Shown: piece by piece, positions 1 through 11,910 of the stretch
How positions within the stretch are numbered: the first letter of the stretch is position 1
Layout of the letters: each line of letters opens with the position of its first letter
Source: Areca catechu
Taxonomy: Eukaryota; Streptophyta; Magnoliopsida; Arecales; Arecaceae
Assembly: GCA_021397845.1 (NCBI GenBank)
Contig: JAHSVC010000024.1
Coordinates: 1,240,001-1,304,000, forward strand
Length of the DNA: 64,000 nucleotides
Direction: 5' to 3'
The notes under the pieces: model-generated
What the model was told of the DNA's origin: nothing
What the model saw: only the letters and a program-made list of their open reading frames with translations
The model's database searches: none
Made by a program: the position numbers and the translations under genes

Positions 1-1187
1 TTTAATTATTTATTTTAATTATTAGTAAACTGAAATTATAAATTAAAATTAATTTTTTTATGAATATGGAAGGGATTAAGCTATAATCATTTTTTTAAAA
101 AAAAAAATAACAAGAAGCATCGGTGAAAGTCCTAGATCTTAAAAAAATAGGATCGTGGTTAATTGAGAAACTGCCCATAAGTTTAGGTTCAGCACAAGCA
201 ATTAATATATAAATCTAATAAAATTAAACAATTAAGCTTTCTACCAATATCAATTAAATATATTTAAGTAAAAAGGGTGCTCACAAACTTGATCATGGTC
301 AAATCTGGAAGAGAAGGTGCTGACCAAGTCGGGTTGTGATCCTGGCTGGATGGCGAGTTCGGTAAAGTCTTTGAACTTGGAATGCCAAAAAAAAATAATT
401 GCAGTCAGGATTTTTCAAATCAGAATAATATTAGATCTGGTCCAATAAATCTAAAATTATAAGGTGGTGCAGTTTCTGGATTTGCTATGAAAGTGTGTGG
501 ACTCTTCGATCGTGCACGCACTCCTATTACCATGTGATTAGGATGCTTGGGAAACAAATGATGGGTGAAGCCCGAAATGATGATTTTAAATCCAATTTTC
601 CCTCTTTTTTTTCTTTTCTCTCTTATATTTTTTTTCTAATTTAGCCTGAAGTCGACAATGAACGCCAACTTTGTATTCACGATTGTGTAGGTGCCTTCAT
701 GATTGTACCAAAATAGAGGATGGCTTCGGAGGGAAGATCCAGTAGGTTTTTGCTAGCGATTTTGAAGGAGCCAGCATTGGAGAGGGGCAGCACGGTCAAT
801 AAATGGTGGCACGGGGAGAAGGTGGTGCAGGCTTGGCTCCAGTGATTGGCAGCGATGGGTGGGGAGCCAGAGTGCAGTGGATTATCCTCAGATCTAAGGA
901 GGGAGAAGGTGGTCAATGGCGACTCAAATGGTAGTGGAGGCATCGATTAGAGGTGAGGAAACATGGGTGGTGGCCAGTCATGATGGGTTAAGGGGGGCGG
1001 CATCTGATGTGGAGGGGAAAAGGGGGGTATGGTTGTGTCTAGTGGTTAAGTGGTTCGGTGGTGGTGGTCGACTGTCAATGGCTGCATGGGATCAATGGTC
1101 AAGAGTTGAATAGGGAGGCAAGGAATGACTTGCAGCGGTGATTGGATGACCCCGGTTGTAGGTAGAAGAGTTGAGTGATGGTCGGAG
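1..1187. other. Non-coding flank inside the left arm
   Basis: AT-rich to 660, then more GC-balanced. Short ORFs on both strands (for example a minus-strand frame at 677-943) have no recognisable motif and are not treated as genes. This lies downstream of the chromovirus LTR and could be more of that element's LTR or host DNA. The copy is at 29539-30728. Confidence 0.5.
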
Positions 1188-1642
1188 TGTCCGAGTGCTT
1201 AATTCTCAGAACAGTGGGAGGAAGAACAAGATTAGGAGAAGAAGAAGAGAGAAGGGAAAGAGGAGCGAAAGAGAAGAAGAAGAAGGAGAAAAGAGGAGAG
1301 AGAGAAAAGGAGGGAGTCGGGAGAACTAAAATTTTTTATTCAATTCTTGTTGATCTTCAATAATACAAATGACTTCTTTATATAAGCTCTAGTCCTCCAC
1401 GAATTGGAGACTGAACTTTGGGACTCTCCAATAGATTGGAGACCAGATAAACCAAAATTCTAAGATTCAAATAAATCTAAAATAATTAACCTAATCTAAA
1501 AGAGACTCAGACTAATCCAGTGTTTATGCTCTGAAATCCAGACATGAGATAGATACAAGAATAAAAAAATAAAAATAATGCCCATCCTCATACACCTAAA
1601 TAAAATAAAAAATATAAATACCTAGTAAGATAGGGTGTATCA
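1188..1642 (-). mobile_element. Chromovirus-type LTR (3' LTR), left copy
   Basis: On the minus strand this block begins TGATACA immediately after the chromodomain-coding end of pol, has a TATAAA-type box near 1380 and a pyrimidine-rich leader (1200-1320 as purines on the plus strand), and can be closed at a CA near 1188, giving about 455 bp. The upstream edge is well supported by the end of pol. The far edge is a guess because no partner LTR is in the window. The inverted copy is at 29080-29538. Confidence 0.5.
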
Positions 1643-2150
1643 GGATCTGTGCTTGACGATGTCGTCCTCTCCTAGGCTGGGAAGAACTTGACTCCGTCGA
1701 GTCACTCCATATTGCTTTGGTATGCTCAAGAATATTAGGATCAATTCGCTACAGTTTTTCTTAAGTAATTCAGATTCATGTGTCCTCAGACTCAGCCCTT
1801 GCCATCTCACTAGATATTTTATCCCCACGACTCCTGGTAGACAATCTGCTTATCCAAAATCTTCTCAATATGATCATATCTTCAAAAACTCTTAACTGTA
1901 GATACTTGGGGGGGTTTACTCTCATCAAAGAAATTAGGCTCAAAAGGATCTCTGAGTATGATATAGGTTCTTTATTTTATTAGATCCGATACATTAAAAA
2001 TAGTGCTAATGCCATAATCAGATGGTAGATCCATAACATATGCATTTGATTCCAGCTATCGGATCTATATAATAAATAAGAAAAATAATTTAATTAAAAT
2101 ATAAATTAGTTTGAAATTAAGTTAATTAATATAATTAAGTATATAATTCT
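1643..2150 (-). pseudogene. Chromovirus pol C-terminus with chromodomain (Ty3/gypsy), degraded
   Basis: Minus-strand translation in broken frames gives the post-integrase segment of a gypsy polyprotein (a D-L-P-S-D-Y-G-I-S stretch near 2010-2040, then a phenylalanine/valine-rich linker). It ends in a chromodomain core, Y-L-V-R-W-Q-G, at about 1790-1815. Chromodomains at the integrase C-terminus define chromoviruses and are thought to steer integration to marked chromatin. Only this tail remains, with frameshifts and stops. The rest of the element is not recognised to the right, so it is 5'-truncated. The right-arm copy (28640-29079) shows different small lesions. Confidence 0.7.
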
Positions 2151-3920
2151 TACTAATCTATCACCACTATATACGAGCCAGACATATGAAAAGATCAATG
2201 AGTAATGCTTTCTGCTTGCAATGAACTTCTAGACCTATGACTCCCTATACTTCATCTCCAGCGAAATAGTCATGTACCTCTCCATTATAAAGATTATGCT
2301 TTTGCTTAAGTACTCTTCTTCGAAGTCCCATCTCTCATTCTTGGATGATACTTCTAAATTCGATCACCTCTCAACTATGAGAACCTCCACCTAGATATCC
2401 AAACTCTTATATCTCACATTCAGAATTTCATCTCCGATCGTTCTTATTCTTTCAAGTTTGGTCTTTAAGGATGGGATACGAACTTAATATCACAGCAACC
2501 TTCTTATATTATTTAATACATTCTATCACTAGATAATATGTAAAGGTCCTATCCCATTTAGGAATTGTATTAATTATAAAGGTTAATTACAGTAATTAAA
2601 CAATAAGTAATAAGGACTGAAAGAAAATTTTGGTAGCATTTTTTTTAGTTCTTCCCATATGACTAAAGATGTGTGGGGAATTAAGAAAAAATGTTGTCTA
2701 AAATCTCTATCAAACCTTTAGCATATCGTTTCATTATTGTAACTATCTCTAAAATTATTTATAATTTTCAAACTATTCAAACTAAACAATCAATTGACTA
2801 ATATATATAATTCTTCTATCGTATAAAAATATATAAATATATGGATGCCATAGATTATATACATTAATCAATTAATGGGTCTATGATTCTATGCAATGCA
2901 AATTTTAAAAAAATAAGCACCTAATCATATAACAACTAACTAAACAACTAATTAATTAATTATATAATTAAAATAATTAAGTAATAATAACTATTAATTA
3001 ATTAATTAATTGATTAATTAAATAAATAACCAGTTCTCTTGAATCGATGTGTAGCCTCCCATAACTGTAGCTAACCTGATATATAACCTAATTAGTCTAT
3101 ATGACCCAGTTCTAATTCTCTCTACATGTTGAGATCTAAACCTCTTCAATTAAAATATGTATACATATACACCTAATTATTATTTATTTAATTAAATTAA
3201 GATCTAAATAATTATAATAACTATTAATGAAATAAATACTACTAAATAAATAATATCTAATTAACTAATCATAAATAACATCTAATCAATAGATAATATC
3301 TATTTATTAAAAAACATATAATTAATTAATTATTACTATTCAATTAATATCATCTAAATAAATATCTAATTTATTAATTAATAAAAAATATCTACTAAAT
3401 AAATAATATCTAATTACAAATCAATAAATAATCTAATCAATAGATAAATACTAATTTATTAAATTAAACATATATTAATAATTAATTAACTATTCAATTA
3501 AATAACTCTAATAAATTAATTTATAAATAAAAAAATATCTACTATAAATAAATAATAAATAATAAATTTATAATATAAAAATTTTATTTTTAATGATAGT
3601 GGTAGATTCGTTACTGTTATTGTTGCTAATACCTTATATATGTACTAAGGTCTCAAAGGAATGATTATTATTCCGCTAATGTGGATAATAACCGTCTAGG
3701 TTCTCATCACAGACCACCTTAAAATTTCTGTTACGAGGAGTATAAAAAAATTAAATAAAACTCTATAAACATAACTCAAAATAATTATAAAGAATCAAAA
3801 TATAGATGAAAAACATATATTCAATTTCATAATCAATTACTTGAAAAGAGAAAAAATGTAGTCAAATAAAGAAAGAAATATGGGTAAGGCAACTAAGATA
3901 TAACAAAGCAAGAAGAAAAG
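2151..3920. other. AT-rich non-coding DNA
   Basis: No gene seen. 2150-2760 is moderately AT-rich unique-looking DNA, possibly a decayed part of the chromovirus. 2760-3600 is very AT-rich with runs of ATTA/TTAA units that differ in length from the right-arm copy. 3600-3760 is a more complex block followed by more AT-rich DNA. Confidence 0.6.
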
Positions 3921-4475
3921 CTAAAATATGAAACAACATGTAGAGAAAAAAATTAATGTATATCCTGGATAATAGTAGATGAAGACTCTCACTAGAGAGG
4001 AGGTAGAGAGGATATCAGTGGCCTGATAAAAGGAAATCAGGGAGCATGAGAGCTCGGCGACAGTATGAGCAGGAAGGAAAGGTGGGGAATGGGGAGCTTG
4101 GAACCTCGGCACAGATACAAGCACTAGCAATAGCATAGATGATGGCAAAAGCATGAAGGAGAGTAAAAAGGGAAGGAGTGGAGAGGCTCGACGGGTAAAA
4201 AAGGGAGGAATGGCATGGTGGTGGTAATTTGTAAGGCAGTGGACATCTAAGGAGAGGCACCGGTGAAGGGGTGCGAGCGAGGGACAAAGCCATGGATGGC
4301 AGTGCTCTGCACATCGATGGACGTCCAAGGAAAGGCACCGGCAAAAGGGTATGAGCGAGGGATGGAGCCAGGGGATAAGAGAGAGAGGAAAGACAAATAG
4401 CCCATGGAAGGAAAGGGGGACAGAAAAGAATGATCCAAATGGAAATAAAAAAGATGAGTGCAAAGAGAGTATATT
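3921..4475. repeat. Purine-rich block with a 78-bp internal duplication
   Basis: Directly left of the Tat 3' LTR. A minus-strand frame is open for about 190 codons, but its predicted protein is low-complexity (Leu/Ser/Pro/Phe) with no motif. The frame contains two diverged copies of an approximately 78-bp unit around 4245-4385. A lack of stops is expected in purine-rich DNA, so it is treated as non-coding. The right-arm copy is at 26179-26800. Confidence 0.45.
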
Positions 4476-6590
4476 TGTTGCCGTCAAGATCGCCATGGCC
4501 TGTAGCTGCTGCGGCGCCAGAGTGCGCTCCCTTTGCTGCCTGACGGTCCTCTGCTCCTGACCTGCGAAACAGGGTTAGTGACCCGGCCAGGGTTTCCGGC
4601 GGGGGCACTCCGACGGTCAAGTAAGTGATGATCCAGGGAATAGATCCTCCTAGTCGGCCCCTCTTGATGGACTCCGCACTAGGTGGAGCAAAAGTTGTGT
4701 GTGAAGACGAAAATGTAGCTGGAGAGAATGATAGCGGGGATAGAGGGATTCCCTGTTCCTTCGCCTTTCCTTGTCTCCTCGTTTCCTTCAAGTGGTGGTG
4801 GTGGTGGCGCTTCGCCCCCTTAGTCGAGCTTGCTCTTGTGTTGGTAGTGGATTGTTGTTGTTACCTCCCCCTTTCGGGGGTGTCGACTATTCTTTGTAAT
4901 TGAAATTGGCCGTTAGGCACTTGCCTCGGGATCTTCGCTGGGCTGGCAGGAGCGTGCGGCGGGATTCCGTGTCGTGGACGAGATGTCTTCCTGACAGGTG
5001 GTAGGGGAAGCTTATATTCGTTCTGACATCCTCTCCGATCGCTCAATTCTGGGAAGCTTGGAAGAGCCTCGATCCGGGGGTCACCGTCTTAGGGATTCGT
5101 GCTTTCTGGCTGGCGCATCCCTCTGGAGGTACGGGCGGGTAGGTAGTTATGGCAGTATGGGGGGCGCCGTTCCACAGTCCTCGGGCGGCTAATCGGTGTC
5201 CCAGGATGGCAAGGCTGCTTCGGTCTAGATGCTCCGAGCTCATGTGGTCACCTTGATGGAGGAGGATGAGTGTGGCTCGGTCCAAAGGGCGCCGCTCGGA
5301 GAGGCTCCACGTGGCCAGGGGCTGTGAGCGTTGAGCTCGACTCCGACCACAGGGCTCAAACCTTTGAGGGTCTCGCTTTGGAGGGCGGAAGGCGGACCCG
5401 TCCAAAGAGCGCGCGCTCGGAGAGGCTCCATATGGCGGGTGAGCGCTGAGCTCGACTCCGACCACAGGCTCAAACCCTGAGAGTCTCACTTTGGAGGGCG
5501 GAAGGTAGACCTGGTCCAAAGGGCGCGCGCTTGGAGGTTCCACGTGGCGGGTGAGCGCTGAGCTCGACTCTGACCACAAGGCTCAAACCTCCGAGGGTCT
5601 CACTCTGGAGGGTGGAAGGCGGACCCGGTCCAGAGGGTGTGCACTCAGAGAGGCTCCATGTGGCGGGGTGAGTGCTGAGCTCGACTCCGACCACAGGGCT
5701 CAAACCTCCGAGGGTCTCGCTCTAGAGGGCGGAAGGCGGACCGAGTCCAGAGGGCACGCGCTCGGAGAGGCTCCACGTGGCGGGTGAGCACTGAGCTCGA
5801 CTTCGACCACAGGGCTCTGGGAGGGCGGACCCTCCAGAGGGTGCGTGCTCGGAGAGGCTCCATTGGCGGTGAGTGCTGAGCTCGACCCCGAACCACAGGG
5901 CACAAACCTCCGAGGGTCCGCTGGGAGGCGGAAGGTGAACCCAGGTCCAGAAGGCGCGTGCTCGGAGAGGCTCCACGTGGCGGGTGAGTGCTGAGCTCGA
6001 CCTCGACCACAGGGCTCAAACCTCTGAGGGTCTCGCTCAGGAGGGCGGCTCCGGCCTAGGTGTACCGGGCTCGAGGGCCCGACCTGGCAAACGACGGAGC
6101 TCGGCTCGTTGTCTTGAAGGAGCTCAGCTCAGCTCGGTAGGGCGGTCCGGGCTGAGGTGTTGCCTTGGCGTCTAATGCAGCGGTCTCCCTTGACGGGTGC
6201 CTATCAGTTACCCACGTTAGTGGTCTTGCCACATCATTTGCCTCCCACTCCCGAGGCACGTTAGTGCACGGTGCTCGGGTCGAAGGAAGTAATTATGGTG
6301 CTGACGTGGAAAGGCGGAGATCCGGTGCAATGATGGCCATGACTATTGCTGCTTCGTGAGGCGGTCCCGAGGGCCAGTGTAGGGATGCCACGTTGCCACA
6401 TCCGAGGAGTAGTTGATGTTGGCGCAGAATCCAGAGCGGCCGGATGCCCCTTTTCGCCATAGGCAGCATGTGGCGCGTCCGTTGGCGAGGGGGTCATAAC
6501 AGCGCAGATTCGATGAGTCTCCTTAAAGTGAAAAGAAAATTTTTTTACTCAAGACTTTCATTCTTTCAAATCCTTCACGCTTGTTGCAGT
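4476..6590 (-). mobile_element. Tat A 3' LTR
   Basis: The left edge is TGTTGCCG at 4476, matching TGTTGCTG at 16077, where the 5' LTR meets the internal region. Similarity between the two LTRs runs through 4476-5460 against 16077-17055. The block around 4595-4621 (CTTGACCGTCGGAGTG on the minus strand) is shared with other Tat-like LTRs in this window. The U3 side carries a tandem array of about 115 bp. The right edge (U3 start) is uncertain, at about 6500-6600, because the 5' LTR lacks that part. The inverted copy is at about 24060-26178. Confidence 0.75.
5280..6030. repeat. About 115-bp tandem repeat in the Tat A LTR (7 units)
   Basis: The landmark GAGCTCGA recurs at 5333, 5448, 5560, 5677, 5793, 5878 and 5993, giving steps of 112-117 bp with one short 85-bp unit. 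Each unit has a CCACGTGG-type core and a block rich in GAGGGTCTCGCT. Sub-terminal U3 repeats often act as enhancers, which is inference here. Open frames across this region are by-products of the repeat. Confidence 0.85.
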
Positions 6591-6736
6591 ACCCGAGCCC
6601 TTCCTTCTCCGTGATCCGCTTTCGCCTTTCTTTCCTCTAGGGAACCGGATTGGTTCGGTACTTCTTCTTCCTTTCCCCTTAGGGTAGTTCCTTCTTCTAG
6701 GTCCAGTCTTCCTTCTCCTTAGGTTATTTTTGCAGG

Positions 6737-9087
6737 ATGTCTCATCCCGATCCTTCTGTACAGGGGGTAGTGCTTTCTTCCTCCGACGAAGAGCCGGATG
6801 GGGCACAGTTCAGGATTAGTAGAGACTGGCCCTTCCCGTCCACCCCGTGTCCGTTAGGGAGCCGGGGGCTGTTTCTTCTCATCCTCCTACCTATCTTCCT
6901 CTCCTACTCGAACCAGCTTCAGAATCTGTCCGGTCGACTGGTCCAGCGAGGTCACCTCGACGATTTCTGTCGCAAAGCTGGGGCCATCCGGGATGCCTAT
7001 GGCATCCCATCTTCTGTTCGGCTCATGTTCCCTCGCCCGGGGGAGCGGGTCACTTCCAGTGGCCCAGGCCATCTCGCCTTTTATGAGGAGACCTTCTCCA
7101 GGGGTCTCCGATTTCCTTTCATCCCTTCTTCCTATCTGTTCTAAGTAACTACCGTCTAGTCCCTGCACAGTTGGTGCCGAACGCCATCAGGGTCATCTTC
7201 TCCTTCATTATACTTTTCCATGTCCATGGGTTCGTCGCCCAATTTTCCTTGTTCAGGGCATTTTTTATCTTGAAATACCACCCGACTGAGGATGGGTGGT
7301 GGTCCTTGTCCTCTCGCCTGAAGGGCATAAAATTCGAGCTCCCCTCTTCCATCAAGGGTGGAAGAGCAGATTTTTCTTCGCGGCCGTCGAGGGGGTTGAC
7401 TGGGCTTAGAGCGAGCCGGATCGGCCCCCCAATCGGATCTCTACGGTTGACGTAGCTTATCGGGATGACTATGAGCAGCTTCGCATCGCCCAGATCCCCT
7501 CTCTGGAGGTCCTGCTGTCAGAGCAGAACCTTTTTGATGCCAGGGTCGACCCGTCGATGGGGCTGGGTGAGTCCAGTTCTTTCCTCCATATGTTTTCTCT
7601 CTTTTCTTCATTTCAGGCTAACCTTTTTGACTCCTAGGTACAGGGACGGTCTTCTCAGAGGGCGAGTCGTTGCCAATCTCTATGAAGAGGCCACCCACCG
7701 GGATGGCCGCTGAGCCTCCTCCGAGCGGCCCGGATTGAGGGCGTCGCGACGGCTGCCCCCGCCGTGCTAGTTGCCCCAAAGGAGGAGGTCGAGGGGGTTC
7801 CCGTGCCATCCGCAGTGCCAAGTTTGAGTCAGCAGGTGGTTCAAGAAGCCGAAGGATGGACGAGGCCACAGGCTGAAGTCCCTGTTCTGGAGCCTGAGGC
7901 GACGGTCTGGGCTGATGCTGCTGTCGCTGCCGCGCCGCCCCGCTCTCCGGGTCTGAGGATGATTGAGGATGAGGGAGGAGAGGCCCATGCTAGAGCTCCT
8001 CCTACTACGGGGTTTCTGACCGCGATAGTGCCGAGTCCTCGACCGGTTCCTAGGGTCCCACCGTCGGAGGGATGGGCGCACCTGCTCCCTGAGAGAACAG
8101 GAGACGAGGCGAGCGCCGCCTTCCGTTTAAGCTGGGACCGAAGAGCTCCTTGGCTGACAACCACACCCTGGCCACTCGCATGATGGATTTCTCTATCCAA
8201 CCATGCGACCGGGCGGAGATGGCCGGGCTATGGCTGGGGGATGTGATTGACAGCATCTTCCTCCAGCTCTACACGTAAGCAACTTCATCCTTCTTCTTCT
8301 TTCTTTTTCTCTCCCCCCTTTTTTATACCTTTTCTTATGGTGCAGATCGACATCGAAGCCCTTTTTATCAGGAGTAGCTGCCCGGAATTGGGAGCGGGCT
8401 GAGCATCACAAGCGGCTGAGATCGCATCGTTGAAGGCCGACCTAAAGGGACGGTTGACTCTGAAGGGGCACTTGACCGACGGGTCAAGGACCTCAAAAGG
8501 CAGCTCGCTGATTCTGAAGGGCGAGCGAAGGAGCTCCAGGAGAGCCTTGATCACGAGTAGGGCAGTCGAGGAAGAAGGCCGAGGAGCTTGCCGACGCCGA
8601 GCAGAGGTTGGGCATGTTTAAATGCTGAGGTGGCCCGGCAGAAGGGGATCACCCAGTCCCTCCAAGCCCGGCTGGCGGCTGAAAAGGAGAAGTCAGCCGC
8701 GGCCCAGAGGGTGACTGAGGAGGCGGCCAGGTCAGTCGGGGATGCCAGGCATGAGGCGGTCGCGGCGAAGAAGGAAGCCGAGAGGCGGTCACGAGGTACA
8801 GGGCCTCGGAGGATTTCCTCATCGAGATCCAACAGACGACGTTGGACTCCTTCTTCAAGGGCTTCATGTACTTGCGCCGCCTGTTTGAGGGATTCGTCTC
8901 GGCCGAGGGCTGCAGTAGCCTTGACTATCTCAGCACTTCGGATCAGGAGGTGGGCGCTGAGGAGGCCGTTGCTCCCGAGTTTTCTATGCCAGCTGAGGTC
9001 GGGGCCGTGCCACCTGAACCCGGAGCCGCGCAGCCGGAAGTCCCTGCTGATGGAGATTCCCAGCTCGACGGTCCAGCTTGGGAGTAG
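6737..9087 (+). pseudogene. Tat A antisense ORF (aORF), multi-exon, frameshifted
   Basis: Encoded opposite to gag-pol, between the 3' LTR and the tandem repeats. The ATG at 6737 opens an acidic N-terminus. Next come a conserved globular part (motifs R-D-A-Y-G-I-P, S-R-G-L-R-F-P, V-P-A-Q-L-V-P-N and G-W-K-S-R-F-F-F), a Pro/Ala-rich linker, and a C-terminal Ala/Glu/Lys-rich coiled coil (about 8420-8900). Two canonical introns are visible: 7567-7637 (GTGAGT...CTCCTAG) and 8275-8345 (GTAAGC...GTGCAG). A frame change near 7110-7140 breaks exon 1, an in-frame stop follows the G-W-K-S-R-F-F-F motif, and more shifts occur in the coiled coil. Related ORFs lie at 50715 and 63769. Extra ORFs of unknown function are known in Tat elements (for example gene23 of Grande). 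Function unknown. Confidence 0.75.
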
Positions 9088-9339
9088 TTATTTTTGTTTT
9101 ATTTGTACCTTGTTTCTTTTCTATACTTGGCAGGGCCACCCAGCATGTCGGGGGCCCGCAGGATGCTTGTAATTGATACTTAATCAATAAAGCATAAACT
9201 TTCTTGCAACCAGTTTCTTTGTCTGGCTCTTCCTTTCTTTATCTCTTTCTTTCACTCCCCTCCTTTTTCTTTCTTTTCGATGAGTGGGAGATCAGAGAGG
9301 AGGGCCTCACCTTGCGTGGGGTTGAGTTATTAGACTTCA

Positions 9340-10575
9340 ACGTCGGTAAGTTGGGCGCAAGTTGATGACACTTGAGAGCTGCTAGGCTCGAAGGTCCCTT
9401 GGTCGGAGATCTGAGCTCCGGTCTTGGGCAGGCATCCTAGAGTTGGGCTCGGGGGCATGGATAACTGAGAGCTGCGTGGCTCGAAGGTCCCTTGACCGGA
9501 GATCTGAGCTCCGGTATTGGGCTTGCATTCTGGAGCTGGACTCAGGGACATGGATAACCGAGGAGTAGTAGTTTCATTGCTGTGCTTCCTTCTCGTTCTC
9601 TTTCTTTCCTTCCCCTCTCTTCTTCTTCTTGTTTTTTTTTTTTTGATGAGCGGGGGGATCAGAGAAGAGGGTCCTTGCCATGTTTCCCTCTCGTTCTCTC
9701 TCTTTACTTCCCCTCTCTTTTTCTTTTTGAGTGGGGAGATCAGAGAAGAGGGTTCTTGCCATGTTCCCCTCTCGTTCTCTTTCTTTCCTTCCCCTCTCTT
9801 TTTCTTTTTGAGTGGGGAGATCAGAGAAGAGGTTACAGGACTTGATCTCCTTGGAGCTAGGCTCGAGGCCTTCTTGGATGGAGAGCTAGGCTTGGGTCCA
9901 AGGGTTACTTGAGGGCTTGGCTCAGGTCTTTGGCACCTTGGAGCTAGGCTCGAGGCGATGATGGAAGCTACTTGGTCCCTTGATCCCTTGGCATCTTGGA
10001 GCTGAGCTCGAAGACATTTGAGATTGAGAGCGGCGTGGCTCGAAGATCCCTTGGCCCGAGGTATGAGCTCCAGTCTTGGGTCGTGTCCTGGAGCTGGGCT
10101 CGGGGACGTTGTTGATTGAGAGCGGCGTGGCTCGAAGATCCCTTAGCCGGAGGTCTGAGCTCCGGTCTTGGGCCGACGTCCCGGAGCTGGGCTCGGGGAC
10201 GTTGTTGATTGAGAGCGGCGTGGCTCGAAGATCCCTTGGCCGGAGGTCTGAGCTCTGGTCTTGGGTCGGCATCCCAGAGCTGGGCTCGAGGATGTTATTG
10301 ATTGAGAGGGGCATGGCTCGAAGATCCCTTGGCCAGAGGTCTGAGCTCCGGTCTTGGGTCGGCATCCTGGAACTGGGCTCAGGACATTGTTGATTGAGAG
10401 CGGTGTGGCTCGAAGATCCCTTGGCCGAGGTCTGAGCTCCGGTCTTGGGTCGACATCCTGGAGCTGAGCTCGGGGACGTTGTTGATTGAGAGCAGCGTGG
10501 CTCGAAGATCCGTTGGCCAGAGGTCTGAGCTCTGGTCTTGGGTCGGCGTCCTGGAGCTGGGCTCGAGGATGTTGT
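9340..10575. repeat. Tandem repeats of the Tat A 3' region (about 92 bp)
   Basis: The main array at 10020-10575 has CTCGAAG at 10039, 10131, 10224, 10317, 10409 and 10501, steps of 92-93 bp. Two diverged units of the same family lie at 9370-9560. Between them, 9640-9835 holds three units of about 90 bp of a different, pyrimidine-rich repeat ending in GGGGAGATCAGAGAAGAGG. Arrays between the aORF and pol are typical of Tat 3' regions, where they can seed satellites. Long open frames here on both strands come from the repeats. Confidence 0.85.
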
Positions 10576-10599
10576 TGCAATTTTCATTATTGATAGTAT

Positions 10600-11910
10600 T
10601 TCCACAATTGCAGGCATTCCACGTTGAACCTGATGCCGTCGAGATCTTCAAGGTAGCAGGCCCCTTGTGAGAGGGCCTCGCCACTTTGTAGGGCCCCTCC
10701 CAGTTTTGTGAAAGCTTGCCGCACTCTCTGGGCTGAGATGCCTTTGCCCGTCGTAGCACCAAATCTCCGGGCTTGAAAGCTTTTGGCCTGACACGGGCGT
10801 TGTAATACCGGGCCACTCGTTGCTGGTATGCCGCCATTCGTAGCTGGGCTTTATCCCTTGCTTCTTCAAGAAGGTCCAGGTTAAGCAGGAGGTGTGTCGA
10901 GTTCCGTGCTCCGTCATACTGTTGTACCCATAATGTGGGCATGCCGAGCTCGACCGGTATGCCGCTTCGGCACCGAAGACAAGGCTGAAGGGCGTCTCGT
11001 TGGTTGCCATCCGGACATCGTGTGGTAGGTCCACAACACTTGGGAGTTTTTCTGCCCACCTGCCCTTAGCTTGGTCCAGCCTAGTCCTGAGTCCTTGGAG
11101 GATGGTCCGGTTGGTCACCTCGGCCTCTCCATTTGTTTGAGGGTGAGCCACTAAGGTGAATCGATGTTGGATGCCGTGCTCGGTGTAGAATCCTTCGAAC
11201 TCATGATTGTCAAATTGTCGTCCATTATCGTGATGATACAGCGGGGGAGCCCAAAGCGGCAAATGATCGACTTCCAGAAGAACTGGAGGACATTGGTTCT
11301 GCGATCCGAGCTAGCGGTTCTGCTTCGATCCACTTAGTGAAGTAGTCGATCGCCACCAGTAGGAACTTTTGCTGTCCTGGTGCTGGAGGAAACGGTCCCA
11401 AGATGTCCATTCCCCACTAGACAAAAAGTCAAGGACTGAGAGTTGGGAGATTAGTGTCACCGGCGAGTGCTGCATATTTGCATGGTGCTGGCACTTGTCT
11501 CACCTTTTAACGAAGTCGGCGGTGTCCTCCCTCATGGTCTCCCAAAAGTACCCTTGGCGAAGAGCTTTATAAGCCAGTGTCCTCCCTCCCACGTGGTTCC
11601 CGCAGAGGCGTTCATGTATCTCTTGGAGCATGAAGGTTGCCTCGACGGGCCTGAGGCATCTCAGGAATAGGTAAGAGTAAGATCGGTGGTAAAGCTGGCC
11701 CTCCATCAGAACGAACCGAGAGGCCTTCTTCTTGACGAGGGCAGCTTCTGCACGGTCTTCGGGCAGGGTGCCGTCAGTGATGTACCGAACGTACTTGTCC
11801 ATCCAGCTCGGCTCAGGGGTGACTTGATGTACCTCTATCGAGCTCTCATAGCTGGGACTTTCGAGGTATTCGATGTAGGCACGTCCCAGCGATGAGTCCG
11901 GCAAGGTCGT
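10600..11910 (-). pseudogene. Tat A integrase
   Basis: Minus-strand segments give the zinc-binding region (about 11500-11650, motif H-E-R-L-C-G-N-H and following C-D-K-C), then the catalytic core: D-I-L-G-P-F-P and A-I-D-Y-F-T-K-W-I-E-A near 11330-11410, and H-P-Q-T-N-G-E-A-E near 11100-11160. The gypsy C-terminal region extends to about 10600. Integrase joins retrotransposon cDNA into host DNA. Frames change at about 11500, 11410, 11260 and 11060, so no intact protein is possible. It follows RNase H directly, as expected for gypsy order. Confidence 0.85.

Larger units (their letters stand above)
1..8578 (+). repeat. Left arm of giant inverted repeat
   Basis: The reverse complement of this stretch reappears at 22060-30728 in the same order: flanking DNA, chromovirus LTR and pol end, AT-rich DNA, Tat LTR, and the antisense ORF up to its coiled-coil exon. 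Arm identity looks very high by eye. Most differences are 1-2 base indels in homopolymers and unit changes in AT-rich or tandem-repeat DNA. The inner edge is at about 8578, where the left copy continues smoothly into the rest of the Tat element, so the left arm looks like the original. The outer edge is not visible because the window starts inside the arm. Confidence 0.92.

Noticed and set aside
3921..4791. Hydrophobic proteins of 191 and 258 codons
   Set aside because: Low-complexity Leu/Ser/Pro peptides from a purine-rich block. The 258-codon frame also runs across the Tat LTR edge at 4476.
9922..10617. 231-codon minus-strand frame with Pro/Ser/Thr-rich repeats
   Set aside because: Translation of the 92-bp tandem array of the Tat 3' region. 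Three frames give equally repetitive peptides.
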